Shown here: positions 23,921 through 36,569 of the stretch, in pieces
Layout of the letters: every line of letters begins with the position of its first letter
Numbering within the stretch: position 1 is the stretch's first letter
Origin: Diplolepis rosae
Taxonomy: Eukaryota; Arthropoda; Insecta; Hymenoptera; Diplolepididae
Length of the DNA stretch: 64,000 nt
Direction of reading: 5' to 3'
Assembly (NCBI GenBank): GCA_030998225.1
Contig: JAPYXD010000695.1
Span: 2,771,001 to 2,835,000 of the forward strand
Translations under genes and position numbers: made by a program
The notes under the pieces: generated by a model
What the model was told of the DNA's origin: nothing
The model's input: the letters and a program-made list of their open reading frames with translations, nothing else
Databases searched by the model: none

Positions 23921-26031
23921 TGTGATTTTGTTTGGACGTTGGGAGGAATCCGGGTTCGTGGTGATACGAGTTCGAGTTCAGGTTTAAATTCCCACAAATG
24001 ATTACACTGGTCTCATCACCAATCAGGAATATCATTAAATAATTTCCAGAGTTTATTTGGAATCATGCAAAAAGTATAGAAAAAAATTGTTGAATATAAA
24101 TAACGAAAACTAATTTCAAAATCTCATTCCATAAAATCTCTTTTGCATAAATTCGGGAAATTAGTTCTATATACATTTTTTACAAGATGTGGAATAATCT
24201 CTGTATGAGTTTTGTGAAATTCATACCAGAAAATAAAACTAAAATAAAAAAAAAGGTAAAAAAAAATGTTTTCGAGGCAATACATAATTTTGGACGAAAA
24301 TTCAGATTTTTTTTATTTGTATATTCTTGTCTATAGATATCATAATTATTAATAAACTAGTTCGAAACTTCAAAAAAATTCATGCTCTCAGTAAGGGTAG
24401 GCTTAATATTTAAAACTGCTAAAAAATCCGAGGATTTGCTGGAACAAAATTAGATGATACTCTCATGTATATTGTGAGGATTATGCATTTTGTAATGTAT
24501 CCACTCCAATGCAGTTAACAACCAGCGCAATATTTTATTCTTAAATTAAGGACAAGCATCTTGATAATATCCGGGGGCATATTTTCTCTTTGTATGGCTG
24601 CAAAGTGACAGAGGTTAATTTTTCTACCATAGAAATATTTTGCCATCTGTTTTCCACCATTCGCTTTATATTTAGAAACAGCTGGGGAACGGGAAGGTTA
24701 ATCTGAACTGAAGCTTCGCGAACAACATACATGACTATGAGTAGAATACACTTTGATACGCATACAAAATAGCACGTTGCATGCACTTACCATAAATGTC
24801 CATTAGGGTGGTCTAAAAAATTTCTTTTTTTCCTACAGAGCAGCAAACCCCCCAAAAATTTCAATTTACAGGTTATGAAAACGCATTATTTTTTCTCTAA
24901 ATTCCAATCCACATGCCCCAAATTTTTATTGACTTCAATAATTTTTATTCGTTCAAACAATTTTCTGTCAAAAATGTGGAAAAATAATCTAAAATAGAAC
25001 ACATACAATATTATTTTTGTAATAATATGATATAAATGAACATTAATTATAATACTTGTATGTTTTGCATTCTACTTTATTTTTTCACATTTTTTGACAA
25101 AAAACTGTTTGATCGAATAAAAATTGTTCAAACATATAGAAGTTTATTAAACTTCAAGGGAACAGTACAAAAAATATGTAAGCATGTAACAAAAAGTAGT
25201 AAAGGGCACCAATTGGAGAAAAAACTACACTTCTCGGACTCAAATTCAATGAATTTTGAAAATAAACAATAATCAATGTCTCAAATAATTACATAATGTT
25301 TTGAAGAAAATTTAATACTCCAAATAATTACTTACTATTACGTTTAAAAAATAAGATTTTTTCACATCTCCTGGAACACATTAATTGTTTAAATAAGTTG
25401 CATTGATTTAAACAATTGAAAATTGTCTAGAAAGCCATATAGGGAATATTCCAATTGTCTATTAGTATTTATTTGTGTCAAAAAAGACGACTGAACGAGT
25501 TTTCTGATTTCCAGTCATATTATATCTTCTTCTTGATTATTCATGCAGACTACCTTTTTTAATTAGAGGGACAAAGGTAAATTTAATTTCCTCTCTGTGT
25601 TTGAATTTTGAAACTTTGTATAAAAAATTATTCGAAGATTGTGAAAGCCTGAAGTTTTATAATATATTTATTGTGGCACGGAAATTTTAAACATAGCATT
25701 TTCAAATAACTAAAATCTAATTTAGAGAAAAATATATAATTAGAATTTTTTACTATGAAATACTATAAGTTCTAGTAAATTTTACTTCAATCTTCATCGA
25801 TGTTTCATATACTTTTTTAAACTTCTAGTATTTTTCCTGCATGAAATATAATGAAAATATTTCTAAAAAAATCTTCATTATCTCTACTATCTATTTGCTG
25901 TAAATTAATTGATATTAATTGAGAGTAAAATTGACTAACAAAATATTGAGAATTTTAAAAGAGAGTACAGAAAAAGAAATTAATAAAATGCACATTATTT
26001 TACAAACCGAGTTAGCTAGATTAATTAATTA
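23921..26031. other. AT-rich DNA, no supported gene
   Basis: About 2.1 kb. At 24541-24786 a minus-strand 81-codon frame lies in slightly richer sequence, but no domain is recognised. Near 24805 attagggtggtctaaaaaat resembles a transposon end common in insects; no partner terminus found. The remainder is AT-rich. Confidence 0.35.
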
Positions 26032-26840
26032 CACAGTCCTGCGAGGATCAGTTACAAAAATGACAGGAGATGAATTTAAAAAAAATTTTGACGCTGAAAA
26101 TGAATACGTCTGCAGAAACTGTTTAGCACGTCAGGTTTTGGAATAACTTCAGGTTAAATGGTCAAAAAATGCCCGTTTGGCCAAATTTATGAGGTTATTA
26201 TTATTTATTATTATTGGATTTAATAATCCATTGCCACCAATTGTGTCAATTATCAAATTTCAGACTATGACATTTATTTCACCCTCATATGATCTTCTCT
26301 TCACTGGCTAGATCATCATCATCTGATCTTGCCTTCACTGGCTATTTAATCCTCTAATCTTGCCTTCATTGCCTGAATCATCATCTTCTGATCTTGCCTT
26401 CAATGACTGGATAATACCTTGATTTTGTTATACTAGAGATCCGCCATTTTGGTATAATTGAATGAGAATTATACTTTCCCATTGCTGATGAAAAACGTGA
26501 CAAGAGTTGTTCAACGCAATGGTTCATTGAACCCCTAATAATGACCAGCATGACTAGTATTATAAACTCAAACTTGCATGTTTCAGCTAAAAAAAATCGG
26601 ATTTTAAAGCTGAAAACTAGTACTACACGATGTGCTTTTCGGAAATAAACAAAAATGTCATTCACCCACAATAATTTCACAAATTTGGCCAAAATAGACA
26701 TTTTTTGACCATTTAACCTGAAGTTACTCCAAAACCTGACGTGCTAGACAATTTCTTCGTCCGGATTCGTTTTCAGCGTCGAAAAATCAACAAAATTCAG
26801 TCCCTGCCATTTCTGTAACTGACACAATCGCAGGACTGTG
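26032..26840. mobile_element. Foldback element with TTA flanks, 809 bp
   Basis: Termini CACAGTCCTGCG and complement; TTA at 26029-26031 and 26841-26843. Arms of about 165 bp share gacgctgaaaa, gcacgtcaggttttgga and cttcaggttaaatggtcaaa. A minisatellite sits in the loop. The 75-codon frame at 25919-26146 crosses the left border and is not credible. Confidence 0.78.
26285..26410. repeat. Short minisatellite, period about 31-34 bp
   Basis: Four imperfect copies of a unit containing gatcttgccttcactggct followed by atcatcatct-like words, inside the loop of the foldback. Confidence 0.75.
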
Positions 26841-26958
26841 TTATCTGCGATAGTGAAAAATGAAAAAAAAAATACTTTCAACTATTTCAGATTAAGAGAG
26901 TTCAGTTGAATCTTGAAAGTATTCAAATAATAAGTTGATATTCGGTATGTGATCAACA

Positions 26959-27553
26959 TTAACCCTTCGTAGGTACACGTGTCCCAAAAGGGACATGACG
27001 AAATTTTCAAGTGAAATATGTTCATCGGGAAAAATTGTTATAAATAAACAATCGCTAAATAAATTGCTGCAAAACCTATTTCAACATAAAATAAGATCCC
27101 CAAAGAGTATCTCAGAATATTGAGAGATTTTTTGGAGACCTTTTTCATGAATAAATAAGTGCTTGGACTTTTTGGGCCACGTGTACCCACGTTGCCACAT
27201 AGAGAAACTTTGTATAGCAATATATGTTTTATTTTATAATGATAATTCTAAAATATATTAGGAACTTAGGGAAAAACGAGGTGCAATGGTAATCATTCCT
27301 AGCGGATTGGAAATTTTTCGCAGTCAAAATACTAAAGATTCGAAAAATAGTATGAAACTTTAGTATAGGTTATAGTAAAGTTTGATACAATCTATAGTAA
27401 ATTATAATATAATTATTCATCTAAAGTTTGGTATTTCGCTGCGGAAAATTCTCACTATGACACGTTTTTCTCTAAATTGAAACATAATTTAACAAAAGTT
27501 GTAAACTTGAGTTTCTCCGTGCAGTAAAAATACGTGTACCTACGAAGGGTTAA
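26959..27553. mobile_element. TTAA-bounded MITE, ttaacccttcgtaggtac termini
   Basis: TTAACCCTTCGTAGGTACAC at the left and its complement at the right; the central region also has gggccacgtgtacccacg. 595 bp. TTAA ends and CCCTT start resemble piggyBac-type elements. No transposase. Confidence 0.8.
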
Positions 27554-28832
27554 TCTGTTGTAAATGAACTGAAGAAATTCTGAATGAAAATTATTAATAT
27601 TCTATTTATAAAGCTTCAAGTGTATTATTGTGTGACGAATAATTTAGTGCCGTTAATGGAGAAGCCGACTATAGTGAATGGCGTCTATTTACCGATCGTA
27701 AACGAACCGCTGCGTCTGAATTCCAAGTTCGGATTCGATTATAAATTCGAGCAGTTTCAGTGGAGTGTATATAGTAACGTTACGGCTTCGATCGGGGGTG
27801 GTTCCGGGTATAAACCCACCCTAGTTCGCAGACAGGATACCGAATCTAGGCCACCGTCTGTCGCTAGTAAGGATACCTGTGTAGGAGTGCCGCTGACATA
27901 ATTATGATTAATTGTAATATTCTTGGTACCCAAACGCTCCAATCAAATGCCAAACCTGCTCTTCGCTTACACCGACTCGCAGTTAATTATGAGGGGAGAG
28001 AGATTTGTAGATTTGATCGAAATGTGAGTGACTCCAACAATGCATCATACAGAAATCCACTTGAAATCGACAATCGTTTACGCCAAATCAGATATCAGAA
28101 TCTCATCTTTGAAGTTAATCAATCTCATGTTACAGCTATAATAGCAATTATATAGATATAGAGAACTAAATATCTTTTATTGTTTCTAGTGCAGATCGGA
28201 AAGCATTTGATTCTTAAGGAAATTGATTTTGCTTTATCTTTGGCCTCTAAACATTTAAGTGATACCAGAAGGTTTAATAGAATTATTATTAATTTAGTTT
28301 TTGAGTTACTATCTTCATGACATTGTTCTCTCGTTATCTGGACCATAAAATAGTTGCCTCGCGGAAAATATATTTAATTATCCTTTACATCGTTATAGAT
28401 CGTTTCGAACAGAAAAGATTCTTTTTTATTAAAAAAATATTTACTTGAGACTTTTATTCTTAATTGGGTTTTTTGAATTGAAATGAAGAGCAATTTTTCA
28501 AAAACGATGGAATTTTAATAAATCAGAATTTTTTTTCTCGAGAAAAGATTCTCCACAACTTGGTAGCGTCTAGTTTTCAAATGAAATCAAATTAGTGTCA
28601 AATATAATTATTTTCTGAAATTTTTTATTAAAAAAAAAGAAAAAAAATTCTAAACGATTAAATTGATGTGTACTTATAGTTCTGATCGTACATTAAACAA
28701 TAAAAGTTTTCTCTCTAAAAAGAATTGATTGATTTTTGTCTCAGTAAATGGAAAAGTAATATTAAAGTAATTTTATTGCAATTCCTAACAGTATGATCAA
28801 ATATTTTTTCCAAGTCCTGTTTTTACGATGTA
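27554..28832. other. No confirmed gene; coding-like island 27640-27900
   Basis: A plus-strand frame of 105 codons (27584-27901) overlaps a non-repetitive, balanced stretch; part of it (LVPLMEKPTIVNGVYLPIVNEPLRLN) has varied composition, but no domain is recognised and the opposite strand is also open. Beyond 28400 lie words such as gaaaagattctccacaac, also found in the arms of the 54502-55174 element, suggesting a decayed relative at about 28430-28650. Confidence 0.3.
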
Positions 28833-29032
28833 TTTACAGTTTTGAACGTTCATTGAACGATGACATTTTTTTTTTCATAAAAAAATTGATTATTATATTT
28901 ATATTTAGGGACCTTCAAATATATAATCGTTCATGAACAATACACTATTTTTTAATTTTCTGGACCAAAAAATAATCATTTAGTTTAAAAAAAAAATTTT
29001 TCCATCGTTCAATGAACGTTCAAAACTGTAAC
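28833..29032 (+). mobile_element. 205-bp MITE, gaacgttcattgaacgat termini, copy 2
   Basis: TTTACAGTTTTGAACGTTCA to complement, TA flanks, 200 bp. Closely matches 53309-53511 in the same orientation. Confidence 0.87.
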
Positions 29033-30285
29033 TACATGTTTTTACGCGAGAAAACCACCTCAAAATCGATTATTTCGATAAATTATTTATAAAATCAATC
29101 GAATTATTTGCATTACCAATTGTAACTAATTTTCAAAAATAATTCGAAGCGAACTATAGAAACAATATATTTGAGTTTGAAATGGTTTATTTCATAATAT
29201 TTATTCAGAGTCTTGCGGTTTTGAAAAATATTGTAATTTTCACTCAATCCTAATGATTCAGGGCTGGTTCTACCCTTAAAAGATTCTTTACAATCCTCAT
29301 TGAACGAATAAAATTAACCTTGAGTCAATTGGGTTAAACAATAATTACAACTTTTATCTAAAACTAAAGAAGAATCTTGTAATGCATTAATCTAATATAT
29401 TTTCAGTTATAATACACAGTAATAATATTTACTTCATTTTGTGAATCATTTTTGAAAATGCTTTTTATGGAATTGATGCGGTAACAAGGGAACATCTTTA
29501 ATCAAATAATAAAATAATAAAATAATAACTAGCGTAGCCTGTTCATTTATTTTTTATGCGCTCTTATTATTGAGGAAAATGCTGGTTTACTTTTTAATTT
29601 TTTTTAAAGAGGAAATCATAATTTGTTTTTCTTGAGCAGCAGTGGAAGGAGGATAAGATAAAAAATCGTCTGTAGAGTCTTTCTAGATCTTATATTAAAA
29701 ATATCGTTAGCAAAGTCTGAAACGAGATGATGAAAAGAAGTGTAGGAGTGGAAGAGCGCCACGCTGCGTTGGTAACGAAGAATGTAATTAAGTGCATTCG
29801 AGATTTACTGCTTTCGCCGTGTGGTTGAGACAGAGTAACAAAGTAACGGTACTTTGGAGTAAGCTCCTGCTTATGAATTTAGTAGGCCACAAGCACTGGT
29901 AATGATAGATCTTCAAATTCGTTCATGGCCAAATTAACTTTCTCAGATTTTCTCGTCGGAATTTTTCAAACAGATTTGTTTGAATCATCGTACAGGTAGA
30001 ATGTGATATTCCTGTAATTTCTATAACTCTTTATTTATATTCCAGTTCGACCTTAAATATAAAAGTATCATAAAATGTTTCTGAAAAGCATGTGATATTT
30101 AGGAAGTTAGAAAAATTTATTTATTTCAGGTTTCTACATGTTTATGTCTAAAATATATAAAATTCAGTTTTCCAAATTTAGGAAATGATAAAGAGGATAA
30201 GATCGGACGTAGATAGTTGCTACTTTTCTCAAGTATCACAACCCTTTAAGTAATTTTTTTACTAATCATAAAATATAAATTATTA
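29033..30285. other. No supported gene; complex patch 29640-29910
   Basis: Mostly AT-rich. Positions 29640-29910 are more balanced and non-repetitive. A small aataataaaat microsatellite is at 29504-29530. Confidence 0.35.
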
Positions 30286-30390
30286 TTGGGTTGTCCCAGA
30301 AGTAATTGCCGGTTTCACATATAGATTTCTTTGACCATTTTTTTGAATGGCTTCTTTCAATGTCATGATTTTTTCCTTCTGGCATCAACT

Positions 30391-31615
30391 TTAACCCTTT
30401 AACACCCAGATGTGCAAAATTTAAAATCAAAATTATTCTTGATGTTTTTTTTATTACAAGAGTTGTTTTCGAGAAAAAAATTTCAAAATTATGAGGGTTC
30501 CCGAAATTATTCAAAATTTACATATATCTATATTTTTTGTCTTAGATATTGCTAATATTTCATAAAATAATGTTGATATTAATCATACATGAAACTTACT
30601 TATAATAATATGTCATTCTGATGCTTGTGTAACTTACTAATTATGCTATAGAAGTAGATGAACATTTATAGATAAATGGTAGGGTGTGAAAGAAACACTA
30701 ATAAATGTTGGGGAATTAGTAAATTCGCGTGCATTTTATATTTGCTGATACTCTATCTTATCATAAAAATCCATAAATGTCGATTTGTCATACATACTCA
30801 AATTTCTAATAATTTTGGAATTTTTTTCTCGAAAACAACTCTTGTAATCAAAAAAACATCAAGAATAATTTTTATTTTAAATTATGCGTAGAATGCGGCA
30901 GTAATTTTTTATTTCAGGAATTTCAAATTTTACATAACGGGTCCGCCATATTGGATCAGCCATTTTAAATTTCGAAAATCTCACCTAAGATTCGAATTTA
31001 GTGATGACGAAAACCTATGAGATTGCTAATTGGCAAATTTTACACCATCCTGGTTTGTAATAAAACTCGAAATATACGTATTTCTACTAGCTTCATGGCA
31101 GCCGCCATCTTGAATTTTAATTTTATGGGCTAATGTTGCTTCCACCAATCACAATCGACGAGACAAAACTCGTAATAACTTATTCGTATGATCACACTAC
31201 GAAGTAACCTCGAAAATCCGAAATAGGATCAATATTCTCAATTTAAAAAAATTTCAAATGTCCAGACGCCATTTTGAATTAGAGAACAAAGAAAAACAAA
31301 ATATTTCAATGCATATTTTAAAAGTACAAGTCTCGAGAACACGTTTCTGATAAGTTAGAAGTTGCCTAAGTGTCGGGAACATAGTGAAAATTTAAATTAA
31401 AAAAAAACCGTGTCCCAAAAATAGCGTTTTTTTGGGTATTTTTAGGAAAATAAAGGGTTTAACGTCATTTTTTGAGAATTCTGACTGTGCCATTCGAAAG
31501 AGCGACCCCAAAAACGGTAGGACATGGAGTTTCCGATCCTTTTTTATCTTTTTTCTATAAATGGTACATTGTAGTCAATGTGAAAATTCTGCACATCTGG
31601 GCGTTAAAGGGTTAA
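30391..31615. mobile_element. TTAA-bounded element nested in mariner
   Basis: TTAACCCTTTAACACCCAGA at the left and gggcgttaaagggttaa at the right, sharing cagatgtgca. TTAA at 30391-30394 and 31612-31615. Inserted one base before the mariner start codon. The interior contains an inverted pair near 30420-30500/30790-30880 and several ccgccattttgaa-like motifs. Non-coding; piggyBac-like by ends only. Confidence 0.85.
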
Positions 31616-31616
31616 G

Positions 31617-32261
31617 ATGGAGTGTAAAATCGGGCATTTTCGTCATATTTTGCTATTTTATTTCCGTAAAGAAGGGAACGCAGTACATGCTGTTAAAAAG
31701 TTACGTGATGTGCATGGCAAGGAAGCCTTAAAAGACAGACGTGTCGAAATTGGTTTGAAAAATTCCGTTCTGGGGATTTTATCTCAAAGATGAGGAACCT
31801 TCAGGTCGGGCAAATGAAGTTGATGATGACTATGATGACCAAATAAAAGCCATAATCGAATCGGATCGTCACTTAACTCTGCGAGAGGTTGAAGAAATGT
31901 TAAAAATACCAAAATCAATAATCGACCGTTACATACAACGTCTGGGACTCGTTAAAAAACTTGATATTTGTATTCAACATGAATTGAAAGAAATTCATTT
32001 AACAAAACGCGTCAACGCTTGTGATTTGCATCTTAAACGCAATGAATATAGCCTGACCTTGCATCATCAGATTACTATTTATTTCGATCTTTGCAGAACT
32101 CCTTGAATGGTAAAACTTTCAATGATGATGAAGCTGTAAAATCTCACTTGGTTCAGCTTTTTGCCGATAAAGACTAGAAGTTCTATGAGCGTGGAATCAT
32201 GAAGTTACCAGAAATATGGCAAAAGGTTATTGAACAAAATGGAAAATATATCATTGCTTAA
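31617..32261 (+). pseudogene. Mariner transposase, frameshifted and internally deleted
   Basis: Starts MECKIGHFRHILLFYFRKEGNAVHAVKKL, the typical mariner N-terminal helix-turn-helix. A frameshift near 31740 is followed by WFEKFRSGDF-like, SGRANEVDDD, ESDRHLTLREVEEML and LDICIQHELKEIHLTKRVNACDLHLKRNE. The sequence then jumps to the third catalytic Asp region PDLASSDYYLFRSLQNSLNG (one base out of frame) and the tail KFYERGIMKLPEIWQKVIEQNG, with a stop inside it. The segment with the first two catalytic aspartates is deleted, so it is dead. The start codon follows the nested element's TTAA by one base. Confidence 0.92.
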
Positions 32262-32336
32262 AATTCATTCCTTGTATTTGAAAAAATGTGTTTAATTCGT
32301 ATTGAAAAATCGGCAATTACTTCTGGGACAACCCAA

Positions 32337-34041
32337 TATTAGTAGTTTTGTGAAATTAAATGGTAAAAATATTTTTCACATTTTCATCACATATGAGAAA
32401 GTATTAGATTTCTGGTTGCTAGATACTTGTATTGTACATCGAAAATCAATTTATTGGACATTTTCTAATGAAAAGTTTTTTATTTGTTTCAGGTAAGTTT
32501 TTTTAACAACTTTATATGGACCGTTCTAAACATCGTGGTAAGAAGAAATGCATTATACTTTACTATTTATTTAAGGCCATGTATCACCCGTTGATTTCTA
32601 TGTTAACGACATTGTCTTTTTTTTAAATTCCTGTTTATGTGAAATGAGATATCAAGTGAAAAATCTGTGAAATTAAACAAACGTCATTAGAGAAACAAAT
32701 TTTTAACTTGATATCTCTTTTTGCATGGGTAGCTGGTGTTAATTTATTTTCTAGCACCCTATTGAAAAAATAATCAAAATAATCTTAGCTTTCATGAAAA
32801 AGAAATTACACAGAAGTTGACGTATATTTTTTTGTCCCATTATCTTTTAAAATCACAAACTGATAAATTAATCATTTTAATAATAAAACCTCTAATTCTA
32901 AATTTGCATTTTTTAGAGTGATAAATAATTTTGTATTTGGTGGTTTTATTATGAAAACACTGATAAATGCATTGTTTTATAATTTTAGGAAATGATAAAA
33001 TATGTAAATAGTATCGATGTTAACCACACTATATTATTTACATTTTCTAAACGTAGTATTAATTAAAAAATTTTTTTTCAATAAGGTGCTACCATTTTTT
33101 GGTTTTTAATAATATTAAGGGAAAATATGTTTTTCTATTAAAAAAAGAGAATTTCACCTATAAAATTGCTGGGGAAATTCCAAATATTTTTTACTGTGTG
33201 CTGTAACAAAAATAGATGCTTGTTGCAGACAATTTCTTAACAAGAATAACTAAATTTTTTAATTACTATCTAAAATTTATTTTCAACATTTTTTTTTCTT
33301 TTGTGATTCCTGTTATTGGAAAAAATTGCTAGCGTAACCAACGAAGTGGCTTTTCCAACTATCTCGAAAATAAAGGAATATTTTCTGGCTGAAATAGTTC
33401 GCTCAACTATTTAAATTATTGATCAAACAAACCATTTTACAGTGAGGGGCGTTTCATTTAGACATTTGTCTGTTTTCAACTATTCTCTAAATACCCCTCA
33501 ACCCTTTCGGGGTTAATAATCTAAATATAAGCCATGACTTTTTATTTTGAAAATTATCTTTTTGATTTTCATAAATTTTCTCTCTAAATTTGAATCAGCG
33601 AAACTCTCTAAAAATTAGCAAATAGTCGCTGATTACAGAAGTTTTTGAAATCTTTGGATTCTTTTAACCTTCAAATTTTTTTATTCATAATTTGGATCTA
33701 AAATGGCGGATTTTGCATTCATTGGTTTTTAATAAAACCTCGAAATTTGAATATCTTCCAATCTGAAATGACAGATCTAATACATCTAATAAAAATTTCA
33801 GAACTCTTGATCGTATTAAAATTCAGTTTCATGAGGTTTTTGAGGCCACTGTCCTTACACTTAACTTCAACATTTTCAAATCATGCCTTTTTTGGAATAC
33901 AGATCTTCATATTAGAATCGACATTTTGAATTTTAAAATTCTGAAGTTAGATTTTAATTCAAAGATCTCGAAAATTTCATGAAACTAAGTTTTACCCAGA
34001 CCAAAATATTTTTGGAATCTTTGTATTTCATATGTAAGATA
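32337..34041. other. No supported gene; weak repeat traces
   Basis: ttaaggccatgtatcac at 32571 is matched in reverse near 51520-51541, so a TE terminus is likely, but I could not pair it. ctagcaccctattgaaaaaa (32752) and its inverse near 33080-33100 form a loose hairpin. A CTCTCTAAATTTGAATCAGC end fragment lies at 33580-33640. Confidence 0.4.
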
Positions 34042-34197
34042 CACGTAAAAAAATAGTTCAATAAAGTTTTTGGAACTGTTCAACAGTTGCAGATACAGGT
34101 ATTTAAGAGAGTTCTGTAAAATTTACAGAATATTTCAGAATAAAATGCGAAACATTCACCAAAATTATTGCCATTTTGTTGAACTATTTTTTCCGTG
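34042..34197. mobile_element. Small echo element, gaactgttcaacagtt motif
   Basis: CACGTAAAAAAATAGTTCAA and, reversed, CACGGAAAAAATAGTTCAAC; 156 bp; TA on the left. The interior repeats gaactgttcaacag words. Confidence 0.72.
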
Positions 34198-34399
34198 TTC
34201 TTTTAAATCATCATCATCCTATTTAAATTAACTATCTAACATTTTGATTAATCTTTAAGACCCAAAAATGTTATCCCTACAAAGTACTTTTTCCATGCAG
34301 ATAAATATATACAAAACAAAAGACCCTTTTCATCTAATCGTTTTACCTCACATTTACGTTTATCAGTCGCCGATCAACTACCTGTTTGCAATCGGTTTT

Positions 34400-35140
34400 T
34401 CTATAAATTTGCGTAATAATACTTTATCGGGTCCCGCAGACAAGCGGAAGACTGGGAAGGAGGCCTCGAGGGAAACGGAAGGCTATTTTGCAGCAAATGG
34501 CGGTCTCTGGAGGGGGTATTGGGGATGAGAGGAGGTTGGCTGCCTCTGATGCAGTTTCGCGCATCCTCGCAGCCACATATCATGCAACTTTGCTCGCTAT
34601 TTACCAGTCCGGAATCCTCGACAGGGGTTGGTGTTGGCGCTGGTGCCACGATAGAAGTGAGGGCTGAGGGGAGGGAGACTCGAGGGTGGAAGATTCTCGA
34701 GGAGGGCTGTTTTCACGACCTAGTTGCCGCGATTTATGCAGACACTTTGCGAATTTCCGTAACGGTACCGCGCGGCAATAGGTATAAGGTATAACGTACG
34801 TATGTCCGGGGTACCGTGCTTTTGCGGGGTTGAAGGGGGCAAAGGGTGAATAAAACGAGCGTTGGGTACGCAAGCGATGCTAGAGACAGCAACTTTGCAC
34901 CGCTTTGCAGCTCGCTCGAGCTGCCACTTGGAATTTGTGCTTTATAGCAAAAGTTCAAACCATCGCTCACAAGCGGCAGCAAATTCTTTAGCCCCAATTC
35001 GTGTTCAGTTGTTGGTGCGATTCTGGTTTACTCTACATGGGATGAGACCTAGTGCTTTGCGTTTGACTGGCTTGCTTTTCAAATCTTCATTCGTCGCCTT
35101 CCATTATATCATTCCAAGTCCTTTGACTAAATTTCCTTGA
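34400..35140. other. GC-richer unique island, possible regulatory/conserved DNA
   Basis: About 740 bp with far higher G+C and CpG content than the surroundings and no repeats. Frames are open on both strands (34268-35140 plus, 34401-34997 minus), which is expected where stop codons are rare; none shows a recognisable domain. Words such as gcgcggcaataggtataagg and gcgatttatgcagac resemble insect promoter or enhancer DNA, but that is inference. An unannotated exon cannot be excluded. Confidence 0.4.
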
Positions 35141-35290
35141 ACTTGAGATTTACATTGGTGATTAGTATTAGCGTTTCGTCGATTAATTTCGTCTTGGATG
35201 GAGACATACTGTCAAGATTTTGATTAGTTTTTTATTATTAAGGATGAGGCAGGGGAAATAATTTTTAGTAAATTGCATTACTTGTCTTTA

Positions 35291-36307
35291 CCCGTGTAGA
35301 AATTTCGATAGAGGCCTAGTGGGGCACTAACGAGTTTGCCCTATTTCTAGTCGGGGTCTAGCATGGGAGACTAGTCAGGGCCCCGTCGGTAACGTAACAC
35401 TTTTGTCGAGGTGGACCCCACTAGACTTTCTAGTAGGGGTTTAGTGAGGTCAGCCCTTACACTACCCCTCCTACAAAAAAGGACACCATTAGGGTCCTAT
35501 TGGACCTCCGCATTGTTTTTAAGGGCATATATCAGCAGAGTCACGTGACCAATTTTGTTTAGGTATCTCACTGAATGAATATAAAATAAAAATAGTATAT
35601 ATATATCATAACTAAATTATGCATTCAAGTTCGCAATAAGAAATTCCAACTAATGAAGTACTATTAAAAAAAAATAGTTCACTTATTTACTTATCATCAG
35701 TTTGTTTTTCTAACTACTCTTATGTAGTAACTTCTACCGCTTATGTTTATTATTAAAGATTCAATTGATTTTACTATTCACCCCATGTTAATTAAACTAC
35801 ATATTTAGTTATTGTTACTACCTCGACACAATCAGATACACACACATACACACACGTGCTCGCATATAATTATTATGATTACATGCGAATTCGAGACAAA
35901 ATTATAAAAAAGTGTTCTTAAAAGTGCTTGATTCCTCTTAAGTAATGATCTTATCTAAGACCGTGTTCGGAAAATCTCCATTTTTCTTAGAAAAGATAAA
36001 ATTTTAATGGGAATAAAGAATAAAGGTTATGTTGTATCTAATGGACCTAACCTTAACCACAAATATTACAAGTAGGAATTTATCTAGTCGGGGCTCCGCC
36101 AGATACAAATAGATTTTCCATACTTAAGCGAAACAAGGAATTCCTCACTGGCACCTGACAGGGCCCCTATCAATTTTTTCTGGCCTAGAAATACAAATTG
36201 GGTGCTAACAGTGCCCCTACCAGTTTTTTCTATATTAGGAAATTCTAGTCCGGGCCCCACTAGAACCCAACTTGAAATAATGAAAGATAGGGAAATTTCT
36301 GTACGGG
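35291..36307. mobile_element. Echo-type element, cccgtgtagaaatttc termini
   Basis: CCCGTGTAGAAATTTC and complement (one mismatch); TA at 35289-35290 and 36308-36309. Both ends carry iterated variants of ctagtggggcccc (for example 35311-35420 and 36150-36260). A GTCACGTGAC palindrome is at 35540-35549. No transposase recognised; the 79-codon minus-strand frame at 36084 reflects the motif. Confidence 0.82.
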
Positions 36308-36569
36308 TAGCTCGAGGAGGCACTTGTAACTAAAGTATAGTTTGATTATCCAATCAATTATTGTTGGGTAAAACTGAGAAAACTAGTAAATACAAGTAAT
36401 CTTTGGGTTAAATTCAATCACTTATAGAATTATAATATGGATATTCCGATTTTGATCTACTTATTTTTTTTACTAAATTAAAATACATGGCTAAAACCTT
36501 ATCCCTAGGCGGTGTCTGTAGATTTTCCCATATGAATTGAAAGAATTGATATAAAAAGTCTTAACAACT

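Larger units (their letters stand above)
30286..32336 (+). mobile_element. Mariner element interrupted by a TTAA element
   Basis: Inverted termini TTGGGTTGTCCCAGAAGTAA and complement, flanked by TA (30284-30285; 32337-32338). The mariner's own sequence is about 830 bp once the insertion at 30391-31615 is removed, shorter than the usual 1.3 kb because of an internal transposase deletion. Confidence 0.92.

Noticed and set aside
26032..26140. Coding frame MRVKLTNK...CRNCLARQVLE
   Set aside because: Most of it is the arm of a foldback whose other arm has diverged without preserving the frame.
27584..27901. 105-codon candidate gene
   Set aside because: The opposite strand is also open, there is no recognised domain, and the N-terminal part is AT-rich; kept only as a coding-like island.
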